A stretch of 64,000 nucleotides of DNA. Source: Aspidiotus rigidus (taxonomy: Eukaryota; Arthropoda; Insecta; Hemiptera; Diaspididae). The position numbers and the translations under genes were made by a program. The stretch is taken from assembly GCA_035079385.1 (NCBI GenBank), contig JAVHKY010000054.1:62001-126000 (forward strand), given 5' to 3'. Within the stretch, counting starts at the first letter, position 1; each line of letters begins with the position of its first letter. The notes under the pieces are model-generated. The model saw nothing but the letters and a program-made list of their open reading frames with translations. It did no database searches and had not been told where the DNA came from. Shown here piece after piece: positions 34,331 through 44,150 of the stretch.

Positions 34331-36382
34331 GATCAAGTTTCGAGAGTGGCCTCGAGAGATATTTACTCTTCCGCAAGGTACAACATGATAGGATTTCAAA
34401 TATAGTACAGATAATACAGATTGCTAAGCATATCAATATACACTCTTAGACAGCTAAACCTCTCTTATAGCAACTTTCTTTTTCGAAGGATAAAATATTC
34501 GCTTTCTTTAGGCTTTGCATTCTTCTTCAACCAAGAATTTACATTACCCATTTCATCGGTTTTGTATACCTCAGAGACCTAAAACGTAAAGAAAACAAAA
34601 ATAAGACAAGCTGCTCTCCACGGAGCTGCGAACCTTGCGGATTCCCCGCTGCTATTGCAAAACTTCCAATAGCCTCTAAGTAAAATTTTGAAACGACAAA
34701 GATAAATTTGGACGACGTACGATAAATATTAATGAAGAAAATCGATAACTCAAAACACTGTTGTTCGAAAATAACTTGATGAAGAACCCTAAAATAATTA
34801 AAACTCCAAAATCGAATATTTTTGTCTTCAGAAAAATGTTCATAAAATATTTCTGAACATTTCGAGTGAGGCTCGTGACATCTGTCATTTTCACGTCAGC
34901 ATTCTTCTTTAAAAATTCAAAAAAAAAAGACAATTAGTCTTGTCTAGTACAGAACATAATCATGTTCTTTTTCGTTTTACAGGAAAAACATGAAAACGTT
35001 CCGACCTATTTTCACAATTTTACTTTCGAGTACTCCCCCAAATACAAGTTTCACGTAACTTGTAGTTATCAACACGAATGTCAAAGTCGTGTGTGACAAG
35101 AAATTTTCCAATTCGAACATTTTTCATGTACGCAATACACAGAAATACGTATGATATCAGTCTCACAATTACGAGAAGTTTCTGCGAAAAGTTGACACGA
35201 AGAGAATTTCTACAACAATTTTATCTTCGTGGCTCGAGGTGTTCGGATAAACTTGCGAAAATGAAGCGGACGAAATGAAGACAAGTTAGAGAAAGTTATA
35301 TCAACTTGAGAGAGCGTGGAGAAGAAAGGACGATTCAACACACAATGAGAGGTTACAGTTTTATCGAAAATTACACTATCATCGAACTCTCTTACACAAA
35401 CTTTTAAATTAGCTGCTCACCGCAGAGATGCGGAAATTGTTTTCTCAACCGTCCAACAAGCGCAAAGATGAAGACGAGAAAACACCAACGATAACGACGT
35501 ACGACCAACTCTCCGTCTCATAATTACACGGTCTATAATAAATTGGCCGAACATAAAGGCTATCGAGAATTCTTCTGTACATCGTGTGAAAAACTACCCC
35601 AATTATGTGTCATGTACACTTGTATCTATGTTGCGTCGAGATGAAATACTTTATTAATTAAACTGTTGAGGGTTTAAGCGAGAAGCAATATTTATGGATA
35701 CAAAACGCAACAGGTACAATATTTATATCCGTATTTTAGATCTTAAACTATGTTAAAATAGGAAGGAATTTTTCCGGAGACGTCGACAACAATGAAGAGG
35801 AATCTCATAATTCATTCGTGTGCGGTCGAGAATATCTACACATGAAGGCTGTTCTCTCTTCCACGCTTCAATAGCATCTCGCTCGCTCGTTTTGCTACAA
35901 GTGTTTTTCCTCATTTTCCGCAGGAGTAACAATCAATAATGCTATGGACGCTATCTTCCATCAACCGTGCCAAGTACGCATGATATCGCACAGCGAATTA
36001 TTACACATCAGATGGCGAGTTGTCGTGAATTATTTTGCACTGCGTTCGTACAGAGTTCGTTAGCAGTTCTACCTTTCGCGAGATGGTAATACGGGCACCA
36101 GTAAGCAGACACTTACATGACCTCATTTTTTTGCCGTGATTTCGCAGCAAGGAAGGCTAAAAGAATCCTTAACAACACATATAGACTTTTTCGAACTTTC
36201 TCACGAGTCTTTGTAAAGTTTCTAATTTTTACTTTTCCACAGAATTATGCGAACGAGAGAAATAAAAGATAAAAAAAAATTCTGGTATGGCCAAATGAAT
36301 AACGATCACATTCTATGTTTACCATAAGGTAGTATATTATATTCGTCTTCGTCGGTTACTTTTATACTTGCTCTGCTCGTTC
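34331..36382. other. Intergenic DNA, no recognisable gene
   Basis: About 2 kb of AT-rich sequence with no motif, terminal repeat or convincing frame. Confidence 0.4.
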
Positions 36383-36600
36383 GCTCCCAATCTTGGTCTA
36401 GTTTAAGTCTAGTATATTGGACGTTGAGCTAATTAGCTCCGAGGGCTTATCGCTCCGCTTGTTCGCCTTCAATCTTGGTCCAGTGTAACTCTAATATACT
36501 GTACATTATTTAAGATACTTGGCTTCTAGGGCTCACTCGCTCCCAATTTTGATCTAGAGTAAGTGTAGTGTACTGTACGTTGAGCTATTTAGCTCTCTGC
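36383..36600 (+). repeat. Minisatellite of about 80-90 bp, three units
   Basis: Each unit runs CGCTC(CC), AATCTTGGTCTAGT, TAAGTCTAGTATA, CTGTACGTTGAGCTATT and TAGCTC, then GGGCTCACT. Units start near 36383, 36450 and 36540. The same unit, again about three copies, occurs at 56105-56330, so the minisatellite has been copied between loci or belongs to the dispersed family. Confidence 0.7.
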
Positions 36601-36692
36601 GCGCGAGATATACTCACAGATTTCTGATTCACCTACCGGGTTTACGCTTGCACACGCACGTGCACAACCTAGTATAATAGAGCTAGTATAAA

Positions 36693-37051
36693 CTAATACA
36701 GGACGCTCGGACCTAGCATAGCCTCTTAGTATAAGCCTAGTATAATATACTGAATGAAGCAGAGAGGGTGGGAATTTCAGAAATTTTGAATCAGATCTCC
36801 AGCCTCCTAGTATAAGCCTAGTATGTATTGTATGGAGCAGAGAGGGTGGGAACGAAGAAAATTTCGAATCAGGTCCCGGGTACCAGCGTCCAATGTACTG
36901 CATGGAGCAAAGAGGATGCGAACATGAGAAATCTCGAATCAGGTCTCGGGTACCATTCGAAGATTTTCTAAGTCCATCAACAGGGGGGGGGGGGGTGGCA
37001 ACTCGAAAAATTTCGAACTGGGGGATAGGCTTCAGCAAAGACATGTAACAT
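36693..37051 (+). repeat. Left direct repeat flanking PLE fragment
   Basis: CTAATACAGGACGCT...GACATGTAACAT. The same sequence follows the PLE at 38412-38686. This left copy holds an extra internal duplication of about 80 bp containing CCTAGTAT and GCAGAGAGGGTGGGAA. It includes a run of about 13 G residues near 36985. It belongs to the dispersed repeat family. Confidence 0.8.
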
Positions 37052-38411
37052 TCTGTACGGGCTACCAAAAGTCCATAAAAAAGATAATCCGATGCGTCCG
37101 GTCGTATCCTTTGTGTCCTCCCCCACGTACGCTGTGGCGAAATTTTTGGACCGATGGTTTAAATCGAGAGTTGACCATGAGTCACCTTACTCGGTGAAAA
37201 ATTCGGTCTCCTTGGCTGATAGGCTCAAGGATAATATTCTTCCGCTGGGATCGACCCTGTGTTCATTTGATGTGGTCGGCCTGTTCCCCAATATCCCCAG
37301 AGCAACAGCCATGCAACATATGGGAGACCTTTTGATTCAAACAAATGTTCGCCATGAAGATTTGGGTGAATTTTTCAATCTCCCCAATATTTGTTGGTCT
37401 CCCAATTATTGCAAATTCGATAACAAGTTTTTTGAGTTTCCTGAAGAGGTCGGAATACCCATCGGTTCTCCTTTGAGTTCTCTCATTTCGGAGGTCTTTA
37501 TGTCTAAGTTTGAGCTCGATTTGTTCTCCTCTGGTAGCGCGTATTTAGATCAGATTTATTATTGGCACAGGTATGTCGACGATGTGTTGTGTACGTGGAC
37601 TTGTCCCCGAGAGCTCCTTTTAGAGTTTCTCCAGTATCTAAATAATCAATATCCTTCTATAAAATTTACTTCAGAAATCGGTGGCGCATCTATTAATTAC
37701 TTGGATTTGACGATCTGTAATAGAGACGGTATCCATGAATTCGCCATATACAGGAAAGATACTGCGACCGATATTACTGTCCACGGCAAATCGTTTTGCC
37801 CTGTAGCCCATAAATATGCTGGATTTAACAGCTTAATCCATCGACTTACTAGTATTCCTCTCAATCAGTCAGCCTTCCAAAAAGAGGTATTAACTATAAA
37901 GCACTTGGCCAGAGTGAATGAAGTGAACTTAGACATTGACCTTATGATCCAAAGGAAAGTTGCTCGAAAATGCCTCGATTCCACCACCTCCCTCCCCCGC
38001 AATACGGCCCTAAACAGTAGAGAGCGTTGGATACGGCTTCCGTTCTTGGGGCAGTTTTCATCTCAATTGAGTCGTGTCCTACGCCCCTTCGGATTTCGGC
38101 CTGTGTATTACAACCCCAATACCATAAAAAGTTTATTGGTTAGGCTAGAGGAGTGGTGTGTATAAAGTTGAGTGTAAGGATTGTAACTGAATTTATATCG
38201 GCGAGACAGGCCGTCAGTTGAAAATTAGAATCGCTGAACATAGGAAGGCGTGAGAAAAGAAGAATATAGGTGAATCGGCGTTTGCGGACCATCTAATCAC
38301 TAGTGGCCATAGCATTAAGGAGGGGTCCGAGGTCCTCCTCTATAGAGAAAACGCGCTTGAGTATGACTTAGTCTGGTATATCTGGCCATAAATTGAGAAA
38401 CCGCATTGATT
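37052..38411 (+). pseudogene. Penelope-like element fragment (RT and broken GIY-YIG)
   Basis: The open frame runs from LYGLPKVHKKDNP (37053) through an ATG at 37092 to 38165. RT motifs counted from the ATG are SFDVVGLFPNIP (58-69, motif A), GIPIGSPLSSLISEVFM (121-137, motif B), YWHRYVDDVLCTW (157-169, motif C with D163 and D164) and INYLDLTIC. After a frameshift at about 38155 the GIY-YIG endonuclease continues as VYKVECKDCN, stop, IYIGETGRQLKIRIAEHRKA with further stops, ending before its C-terminus. The N-terminal region before LYGLPKVHK is absent. It is related to the copies at 39.3 and 56.5 kb. Unlike those, it lies between two long direct repeats. Confidence 0.9.
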
Positions 38412-38686
38412 CTAATACAGGACGCTGGGACCTAGCATAGCCTCTTAGTACAAGCCTAGTATGAATGAAGCAGAGAGGGTGGGAACAAAGAAAATTTCGA
38501 ATCAGGTCCCGGGTACCAGCGTCCAATGTACTGCATGGAGCAGAGAGGATACGAACTTGAGAAATCTTGAATCAGGTCTCGGGTACCAGTCGAAGATTTT
38601 CCAAGTCCATCAACAGGGGGGGGGGGGGGGTGGCAACTCGAAAAATTTCGAATTAGGGGGTAGGCTTCAGCAAAGACATGTAACAT
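38412..38686 (+). repeat. Right direct repeat flanking PLE fragment
   Basis: Same sequence as 36693-37051 without the extra internal duplication. It starts CTAATACAGGACGCTGGGACC and ends GACATGTAACAT, with a run of about 14 G residues near 38620. Confidence 0.8.
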
Positions 38687-38879
38687 GTCAAAAACTCGCT
38701 GATTTTTTAAAAGAAGTTTATCAAAGAGCGACGGAAACCTGTTCTTTGATTCGACTTTTCGATTTTCAATATCAACATCGATAATTCACTATTTGAGAGG
38801 AATTGATATGTTTTCAATTGCAAAATAAATTAGCTCGCACCCTGGGGACCAGCCTTCACTTATTTTAAAATTTTGCTCG
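38687..38879. other. Short AT-rich stretch, nothing recognisable
   Basis: Lies between the right direct repeat and the GTCGA-rich tract. Confidence 0.4.
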
Positions 38880-39320
38880 AAATTGTGTCGATATATATTG
38901 TTAAAATTGAGAGGAATACCGACGCGTCGGTAGCTTTGATCGACCTACGATCAAAATGATTTATCGCGCCTATTAGCCGTCAATTTTTAGTATTTGGGGA
39001 ATGTATGCAAGTCGACTTTGAATCGACCTCGAGTTGATGTCGAAATCCTCAATTCTTACAGAGATCTACTGTACGCCTAAGTCGATATTAAGTTGATAGG
39101 AATGATTAGATTTTGACTGATTAGTCGGGTCACTTTGTAGATGATTTGAGTCAATCTCTTCAGACTTTGAATCAAACTTGAATTGACGTCAAAATAAATT
39201 CTTATTCTAGCTCAAGTGTGTGCCGAAGTCAATATTGAGTGGATATGAATGGTCAGATTTTGAGTGACTAGTTGGGACTGAGTCAATTCCTACAGACTTT
39301 CAGTCGACCTCAAACTTATG
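38880..39320. repeat. GTCGA / TTGAC-rich tract
   Basis: Dense in GTCGAY, ATCGACCT and GAGTTGA-type words (AAGTCGACTTTGAATCGACC, AGTCGATATTAAGTTGATAG, TGAGTCAATTCCTACAGACT) without a fixed repeat length. Similar tracts lie at about 41455-41660 and 62340-62638. The PLE at 39339-41052 was inserted at the edge of this one. Confidence 0.55.
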
Positions 39321-39338
39321 TTGGAATCCTCCTTAAAC

Positions 39339-41052
39339 GAATAAAGAAGTTAGGAGTGTCATCAACAGGAGTGAGGCTGTTATCAAAACTCCTGCTTTGA
39401 AAAAAGCCCTCCTTGTTCCTACCCCCCCCTCCTGTACGGGCTGCCTAAAGTGCATAAGAACAATACCCGATGCGACCCGTTGTTTCTTTCGTCTCCTCTC
39501 CTACCTACCTCCTTGCCAAGTTCCTTGACCGTTGGTTCAAAAATCGAATTGATTTTGAATCCCCTCATTCGGTCTTGAATTCGGCCTCTTTAACTGACGT
39601 CCTCAAGGATGTAAGTCTTCTCCCGGGAACGACCATCTGCTCGTTTGATATTGTTGGTTTGTTCCCGAATATTCCTAAGGCTGCTACTATCCAGCGTATG
39701 GGTGAGCTACTCGTCAAAGCCAACATTCCTCATAATGAGCTTCACGAATTCTTCGATCCTCTAAATACTTGCTGGTCCCCCAACTACTGTAAATTTGAAG
39801 GAAAATTTGTCGAGTTTCCTGATGAAGAAGGGATTCCTATTGGATCACCTTTAGGCTCTCTTATCTCCGAAGTTTTCATGTCTAAGTTTGAACTTGACCT
39901 CTTTTCCTCGAACCAGGTGTTACTTAATCATATTCATTATTGGCACAGGTGCGTTGATGACGTTCTATGTACTTGGACTGGCCACCCAGATCTCCTTCGT
40001 GAGTTTCTGAGGTATCTCAATTCCTGGTACCCTTCCATCAAATTTACGTTGGAAATAGGGGTATTTTCCATTAACTTTTTGGATTTATCGATCTCTATAA
40101 TAGACGGTATCCATAAGTTTGGAATTTACAGGAAAGATACTACGACCGATATTTTAGTCCACGGTGGTTCGTTCGGTCCTGTTGCTCACAAGATGGCTGC
40201 TTTTCATAGCCTAGTTCACAGACTGACTCGTATTCCTTTGAGTCAGTCTGCCTTCAAGAAAGAGTTAATCACAATAAAACACCTGGCCAGAGTGAATGGG
40301 GTCAATGTCGATGTTGACGTGATGGTTCGGAGGAAAGTTACGAGGAGCCTCCTGGATTCCACCACCTCCCTCCCTCGAGACACGATCCGTGATCGCCGTT
40401 TGCGTTTGATCAGTCTCCCTTTCCTGGGGAAGTTCTCCCTGCAATTGGATCGGGCACTTCGCCCGTTTGGCTTCAGACCCGCGTTTTACGACCCTACTAC
40501 AGTCAAGAGGTTGTTTGTGAGACTGAAGGACCCCATACCTGTCGATGAGAGGAGTGGTGTGTATAAGTTGGAGTGTGAGGATTGTGGAGGCTTTTATATT
40601 GGTGACACCAGCCGCCAAATGAAAGTTAGAGTAGCTGAGCACCTGAAGTCTTGGAAGAAGGGACACTTAGGGGAGTCAGCTTTCGCCGATCACTTAATAA
40701 ACAGTGGCCACAGCTTCCGCGAGGGATCCGAAAAGCTCCTCCATAAGGAGAATTCCTACCGTAAGCGTATCGCCCTCGAGAATATAGAGATAATTCGTCA
40801 TCTCAACACTGACGGTATCACTGTACTCAATTCGTACATTCCGGAAGATGGCCTCATCGAACTGGTTTATGACTCAAACCGTGATTTCTCGTTTGGACGA
40901 TCTCAATAGGTACCTCGTTCTTCTCTTTTGTTCGTCAGTTGCTTTCATTTCAGGCTAGAAAATGGTTATTTAACCAAGAGCGCTCGTCGTCTTTTATTTT
41001 TCTGCGGTTTGCATGTTTTACTCCACGTCGGAGTATTCGTCTTTCACGTTTA
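39339..41052 (+). mobile_element. 5'-truncated Penelope-like element with target duplication
   Basis: The element is bracketed by TTGGAATCCTCCTTAAAC (39321-39338) and TTGGAATCCTCCCTTAAAC (41053-41071), an 18-19-bp direct repeat differing by one C, read as its target-site duplication. It starts inside the protein: the first codons give NKEVRSVINRSEAVIKTPAL (39340 on), matching the VKEVRKVVNGSEVIIKSSSL block of the 56.5-59.2 kb copy. Then come LKKALLVP and, after a frame change at a C-run (about 39421-39428), LYGLPKVHKNN. A second frame change precedes the long open frame at 39470. The 3' untranslated part is about 140 bp (40910-41052). Confidence 0.8.
39470..40909 (+). CDS. Penelope-like reverse transcriptase with GIY-YIG endonuclease (479 codons)
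   Basis: This is the best-preserved coding frame in the window. The RT domain has motif A SFDIVGLFPNIP (58-69), motif B GIPIGSPLGSLISEVFM (121-137), motif C YWHRCVDDVLCTW (157-169, catalytic D163 and D164; Cys instead of Tyr at 161) and INFLDLSISI (201-210). The linker includes PFLGKFSLQLDRALRPFGFR. The C-terminal endonuclease starts GVYKLECEDC (363-372) and YIGDTSRQMKVRVAEH (376-391). The CxxC at 369/372 and the HLINSGH histidines (408, 414) fit the zinc-binding insertion known in PLE endonucleases. In this family RT copies element RNA into DNA and the endonuclease nicks the target. The N-terminal region lies upstream, truncated and frameshifted, so the ATG used here is only the first Met in the open frame. 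Probably not autonomous as it stands. Confidence 0.9.
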   Translation: MRPVVSFVSSPTYLLAKFLDRWFKNRIDFESPHSVLNSASLTDVLKDVSLLPGTTICSFDIVGLFPNIPKAATIQRMGELLVKANIPHNELHEFFDPLNTCWSPNYCKFEGKFVEFPDEEGIPIGSPLGSLISEVFMSKFELDLFSSNQVLLNHIHYWHRCVDDVLCTWTGHPDLLREFLRYLNSWYPSIKFTLEIGVFSINFLDLSISIIDGIHKFGIYRKDTTTDILVHGGSFGPVAHKMAAFHSLVHRLTRIPLSQSAFKKELITIKHLARVNGVNVDVDVMVRRKVTRSLLDSTTSLPRDTIRDRRLRLISLPFLGKFSLQLDRALRPFGFRPAFYDPTTVKRLFVRLKDPIPVDERSGVYKLECEDCGGFYIGDTSRQMKVRVAEHLKSWKKGHLGESAFADHLINSGHSFREGSEKLLHKENSYRKRIALENIEIIRHLNTDGITVLNSYIPEDGLIELVYDSNRDFSFGRSQ

Positions 41053-41071
41053 TTGGAATCCTCCCTTAAAC

Positions 41072-41454
41072 TCTTAATATTAACGTACGCCGACGGTAAT
41101 ACTGAGTTTTCACTTTTCAACGGCCGTCTTCACTCATTGACCTCATTGGTCATGTCTATCTGTAAGTCCCCCTCCAGTGACAAATGAACTTGAAGCTCGC
41201 TGAATTTTCGGCGAATTCATTACTCGCATATAAAATGAGTAGTCAAAATATAAAAATGAGGCTTCTTGAGAGTCATATTTAAATACTTCACCAATGCAGC
41301 AACGATCGTAGGACGATGATGATTCACACACAATCTTCGCAACTTCTGATTAATTGCCACGAAGGAAATTTAACTCATTTTTTATCTCGATTTACGTCTC
41401 TTTTCAGATCACTCATTTAAAATCGGTGCGATTCAGACGTTAATAACATAAAAT
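41072..41454. other. Flanking DNA, no recognisable gene
   Basis: Continuation of the PLE target sequence after the second target-duplication copy. No motif can be named. Confidence 0.4.
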
Positions 41455-41660
41455 AGATTTAATATTGATGTCAATTTCCAATCGACATTAAAACTTAATA
41501 ACAAAACTCGACTAAATTTTAGAATAAAATTATCGCGGTCGATTTTACGTCGAATTCCACCAACTTTTGGTCAATTTGCAGAAAAAATTAGACAGAACAA
41601 TAGACCGAAAACTCACGTCGATTTAGTCTTGATTTGACGTCAGATCGACGTGATTGATGG
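41455..41660. repeat. GTCGA-rich tract
   Basis: TCAATTTCCAATCGACATTA, GGTCGATTTTACGTCGAATT, CACGTCGATTTAGTCTTGAT and GACGTCAGATCGACGTGATT. Same style as at 38.9 and 62.3 kb. Confidence 0.5.
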
Positions 41661-41935
41661 CATCCCTTTTTTTCATAGAAAGATCAAAACTCGCGCAATT
41701 TTTCGCTCTCGTTCACCTCCTATATTTGAAATTTGCGTCCAACCATGCGGCTGTTCAAACTTGAGGTTAGGACTTGAAGAATTTTACCCTACCGTGAAAT
41801 CTCAAATTTGCTTCCGTGCACATAAATCTAAGATTTGGACTCGAAAAATTTCATCCGATTGCGAAATTTTAAATTGGCGTCCACGTCTGCACAAACCTCA
41901 AGTTAGCATTGTATAGCATTGTAGAATTTTACCAG
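41661..41935 (+). repeat. Imperfect tandem repeat, about 75 bp
   Basis: AAATTTGCGTCCAACCATGC, AAATTTGCTTCCGTGCACAT and AAATTGGCGTCCACGTCTGC, each followed by AAACTTGAGG, AAATCTAAGA or AAACCTCAAG and then GGACTTGAAGAATTTTACC or GGACTCGAAAAATTTCATCC. Three degraded units. Confidence 0.55.
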
Positions 41936-41969
41936 AGAGAGAGAGAGAGAGAGGGGGGGGGGAGAGAGA
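41936..41969 (+). repeat. (GA)n microsatellite with G-run
   Basis: AGAGAGAG run interrupted by about ten G residues. Confidence 0.9.
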
Positions 41970-41982
41970 ACAAACTAATGAC

Positions 41983-42544
41983 CAGAGCCCGGTTTTTTCG
42001 GCACTAAAACTGAAAAGTTTCGGCACCTAATGTTGCATTTTCGGCAATATTTGGTATATTGAAAAAAAAAATTGAAAAAACATGCGTTTTCAGCGCTTTT
42101 ACAAATTCACGATCACAATTATTCAATTTACGACCAATATTACGGGATTGTGACAAAAAAAAAGATTTGTAAGGATTAAACTCATGAATAAAAAACCTAG
42201 TAATTTTTCAATCAAAATTTTTTTATATTTTTCAACATTGAACTAAAAATAATATTTTCAAGAAAAACTGTCCAATTTTCATCAAAATTACTGAATTTTA
42301 AGCAAAATTAAGCAAATTTTGTCCGAAATTTTATAATTTAAGACGGTATTTAACAAAATGGTCATTTTCGGCCTTGTTCGGTTTTAAAACCCGTTTTCGG
42401 CATTTATTCCCTTTTCGGCGATTTTCGACGAAATGAATTTTTTTCCCTAGCCTCTACTACTCCCAATACGTATATCTATATCATTTTCATGCTTTTTGGA
42501 CGCACTAAAAATGATTCGGCAAAGGCCGAGGAATCCGGGCTTTG
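41983..42544. mobile_element. hAT-like MITE with exact 8-bp target duplication
   Basis: It begins CAGAGCCCGGTTTTTTCGGC and ends GCCGAGGAATCCGGGCTTTG, inverted with a few mismatches. CTAATGAC stands immediately before (41975-41982) and immediately after (42545-42552). An 8-bp duplication and C/T-A-G...-type short termini fit hAT. The interior is AT-rich with repeated TTTTCGGCA-like words and no transposase. A shorter relative with CAGAGACCGG termini lies at 63135-63355. Confidence 0.87.
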
Positions 42545-42552
42545 CTAATGAC

Positions 42553-43220
42553 GTTGCGGGTGTTCATGACGTCACACGCAGACGATGACATCATCCATGA
42601 CGTTATGAGAGAAAGAGAGAGAGAGCTATTAGGATTGATACATTGAAATTTATTTAATCAATAACTATTGATAAAGATTTGTAATATCGACTTAGTTAGT
42701 CTGAGTTCATTTACGTCAATCAAAGCAGCTATCTTTTTAGTCCAAGAGATCCCCACAAGCTATAGGTAGCCCCCAACATATAATATATACTAAACACGAA
42801 ATATCAGACTTACATAAAGCGAAATACACACGCTGGGTCATGATTTCACCTTGTGGATGACGTCACTAAGCAGACGTGGCCTTCATTTACTTAAAGACAT
42901 AAAACATAGTCTTCATTTATCTGGTTCCGCCAGAATATTTACTTACGAGGCAGGGACTACTTTTGGAAAAAGCGTTTGCGTTTCGTTACTATGACGTCCT
43001 CAATTAAAAAGACACATCATCATTGAACTTATCAATGACTGTGACCTAATTGAGGGATTCTTTATTTTCATCTTCAAATCTGCCCATTAGTAGCCCGGAA
43101 GTCGAAATATTTTGGAGTCCCCTTTCTTTTCTATGTAGCTCAAGAGTTGAAATTATTCCAAGTTTTTCTCTCAACGATTTCCAGAAATAAAATCTCTAAT
43201 CGTAATTTGTCATAATTCCC
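42553..43220. repeat. Dispersed repeat family fragments
   Basis: Repeated ATGACGTCACACGCAG, GATGACATCATCCATGACG and GGATGACGTCACTAAGC. Further along are GAAGTCGAAATATTTTGGAG with AGTCCCC and TATGTAGCTCAAGAGTTGAA, typical of the family, but sparse. Confidence 0.5.
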
Positions 43221-43224
43221 GGAC

Positions 43225-44150
43225 TACCTATGAGATACCATTCAATTTTCTTCTCTGAGTTTGGCCCTTGGTGCATAACTGCATATTGTACAAGCCCCAA
43301 ACTTAGTTTGTGCGCCGAAACCTCAGACTTAATCTTCACTTCCAACTTCATGTCCTCGATTTCTCAATTCCCCCGCCCACCACTTTATGACCCAATTTTT
43401 CAACCAACAATAACACATCTTTCTTCATGCTTCAATGAACACATTCGTAGGGAATTTGAATCCGCCCTAGGTTTACCTTTCTGAATGAACCCCCTGATAC
43501 CCATTCACACATCTGCATTACTGTCCGTTTTGATCTTACCAAAATCCCACCATCCGACAACATTACATACATTCCTCATATCAGTTCCAAACCTCGCGGA
43601 CGGTTCAAAATCCAAACATAAAACTTGCTGTGTTTACTCCATAGATGAGACCTCAGTTTCTTGCCGCATACAGAACGATGCCTCAGTATTTACGGGTGAA
43701 TCAATGGTTATATTTTTGTAGGTCTCTCAACTAGCTCCAAATAACAAAGACCTGCTTCTCGCAGACTCACTTTCTTCGCTTTACTCTCTCTTGGGCATTT
43801 ACACCCAAATCCATTTGGAACAATCAACCCCTTAACAAACTACACAAAAAAAAATTCCAGCTCCTTGGACATCCTTCATAAGAAACCCTAGACGAAAAAA
43901 AATAATCTCTTTCATCTCAGAATAGGGCATACTCGAATAACTCATTCATATCTACTCAACAACAACATTATAACACTTTCGTCTTGTCCACACTGCACTG
44001 TGAGACAAAAAACTTGACAGTCCACCCTCTACTTCTCCTGTACCGTTCCTCGCTAAACATTGGTTCTTCACCTATCAAAGCCCTACAAAACAATTCTGGT
44101 ACGGTCAAATGTTCCTTACATATTTTTGCCTTGCTCTACATTCAACCTTC
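43225..44150 (+). pseudogene. I-type LINE 3' fragment (RT tail, RNase H, C-terminal zinc motif)
   Basis: Blocks in order across three frames: PKLSLCAETSDL (about 43295) is the SLCAE-type block that follows the RT in I-type LINEs. LADGSKSKHKTCCVYSID (from about 43596) and ASVFTGES (about 43686) match the start of a LINE RNase H (tDGSK...SVFtaEl). Next come LRIGHTRITHSYLLNNN and SSCPHCTV (about 43915-44000), the C-terminal RLRIGHTRLTHSYLL...C..C block, followed by LTVHPLLLLYRSS. RNase H plus the IGHT block indicates an I-like rather than R1-like family. There are several stops; no poly(A) or target duplication was seen. Confidence 0.82.

Noticed and set aside
36589..37068. 159-codon minus-strand frame with internal repeats (SLLHTIHTRLILGG-like)
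   Set aside because: The repeats are the minisatellite-like dispersed sequence read in antisense; no coding signal.
40265..40666. 133-codon minus-strand frame
   Set aside because: Antisense shadow of the PLE RT-endonuclease frame.
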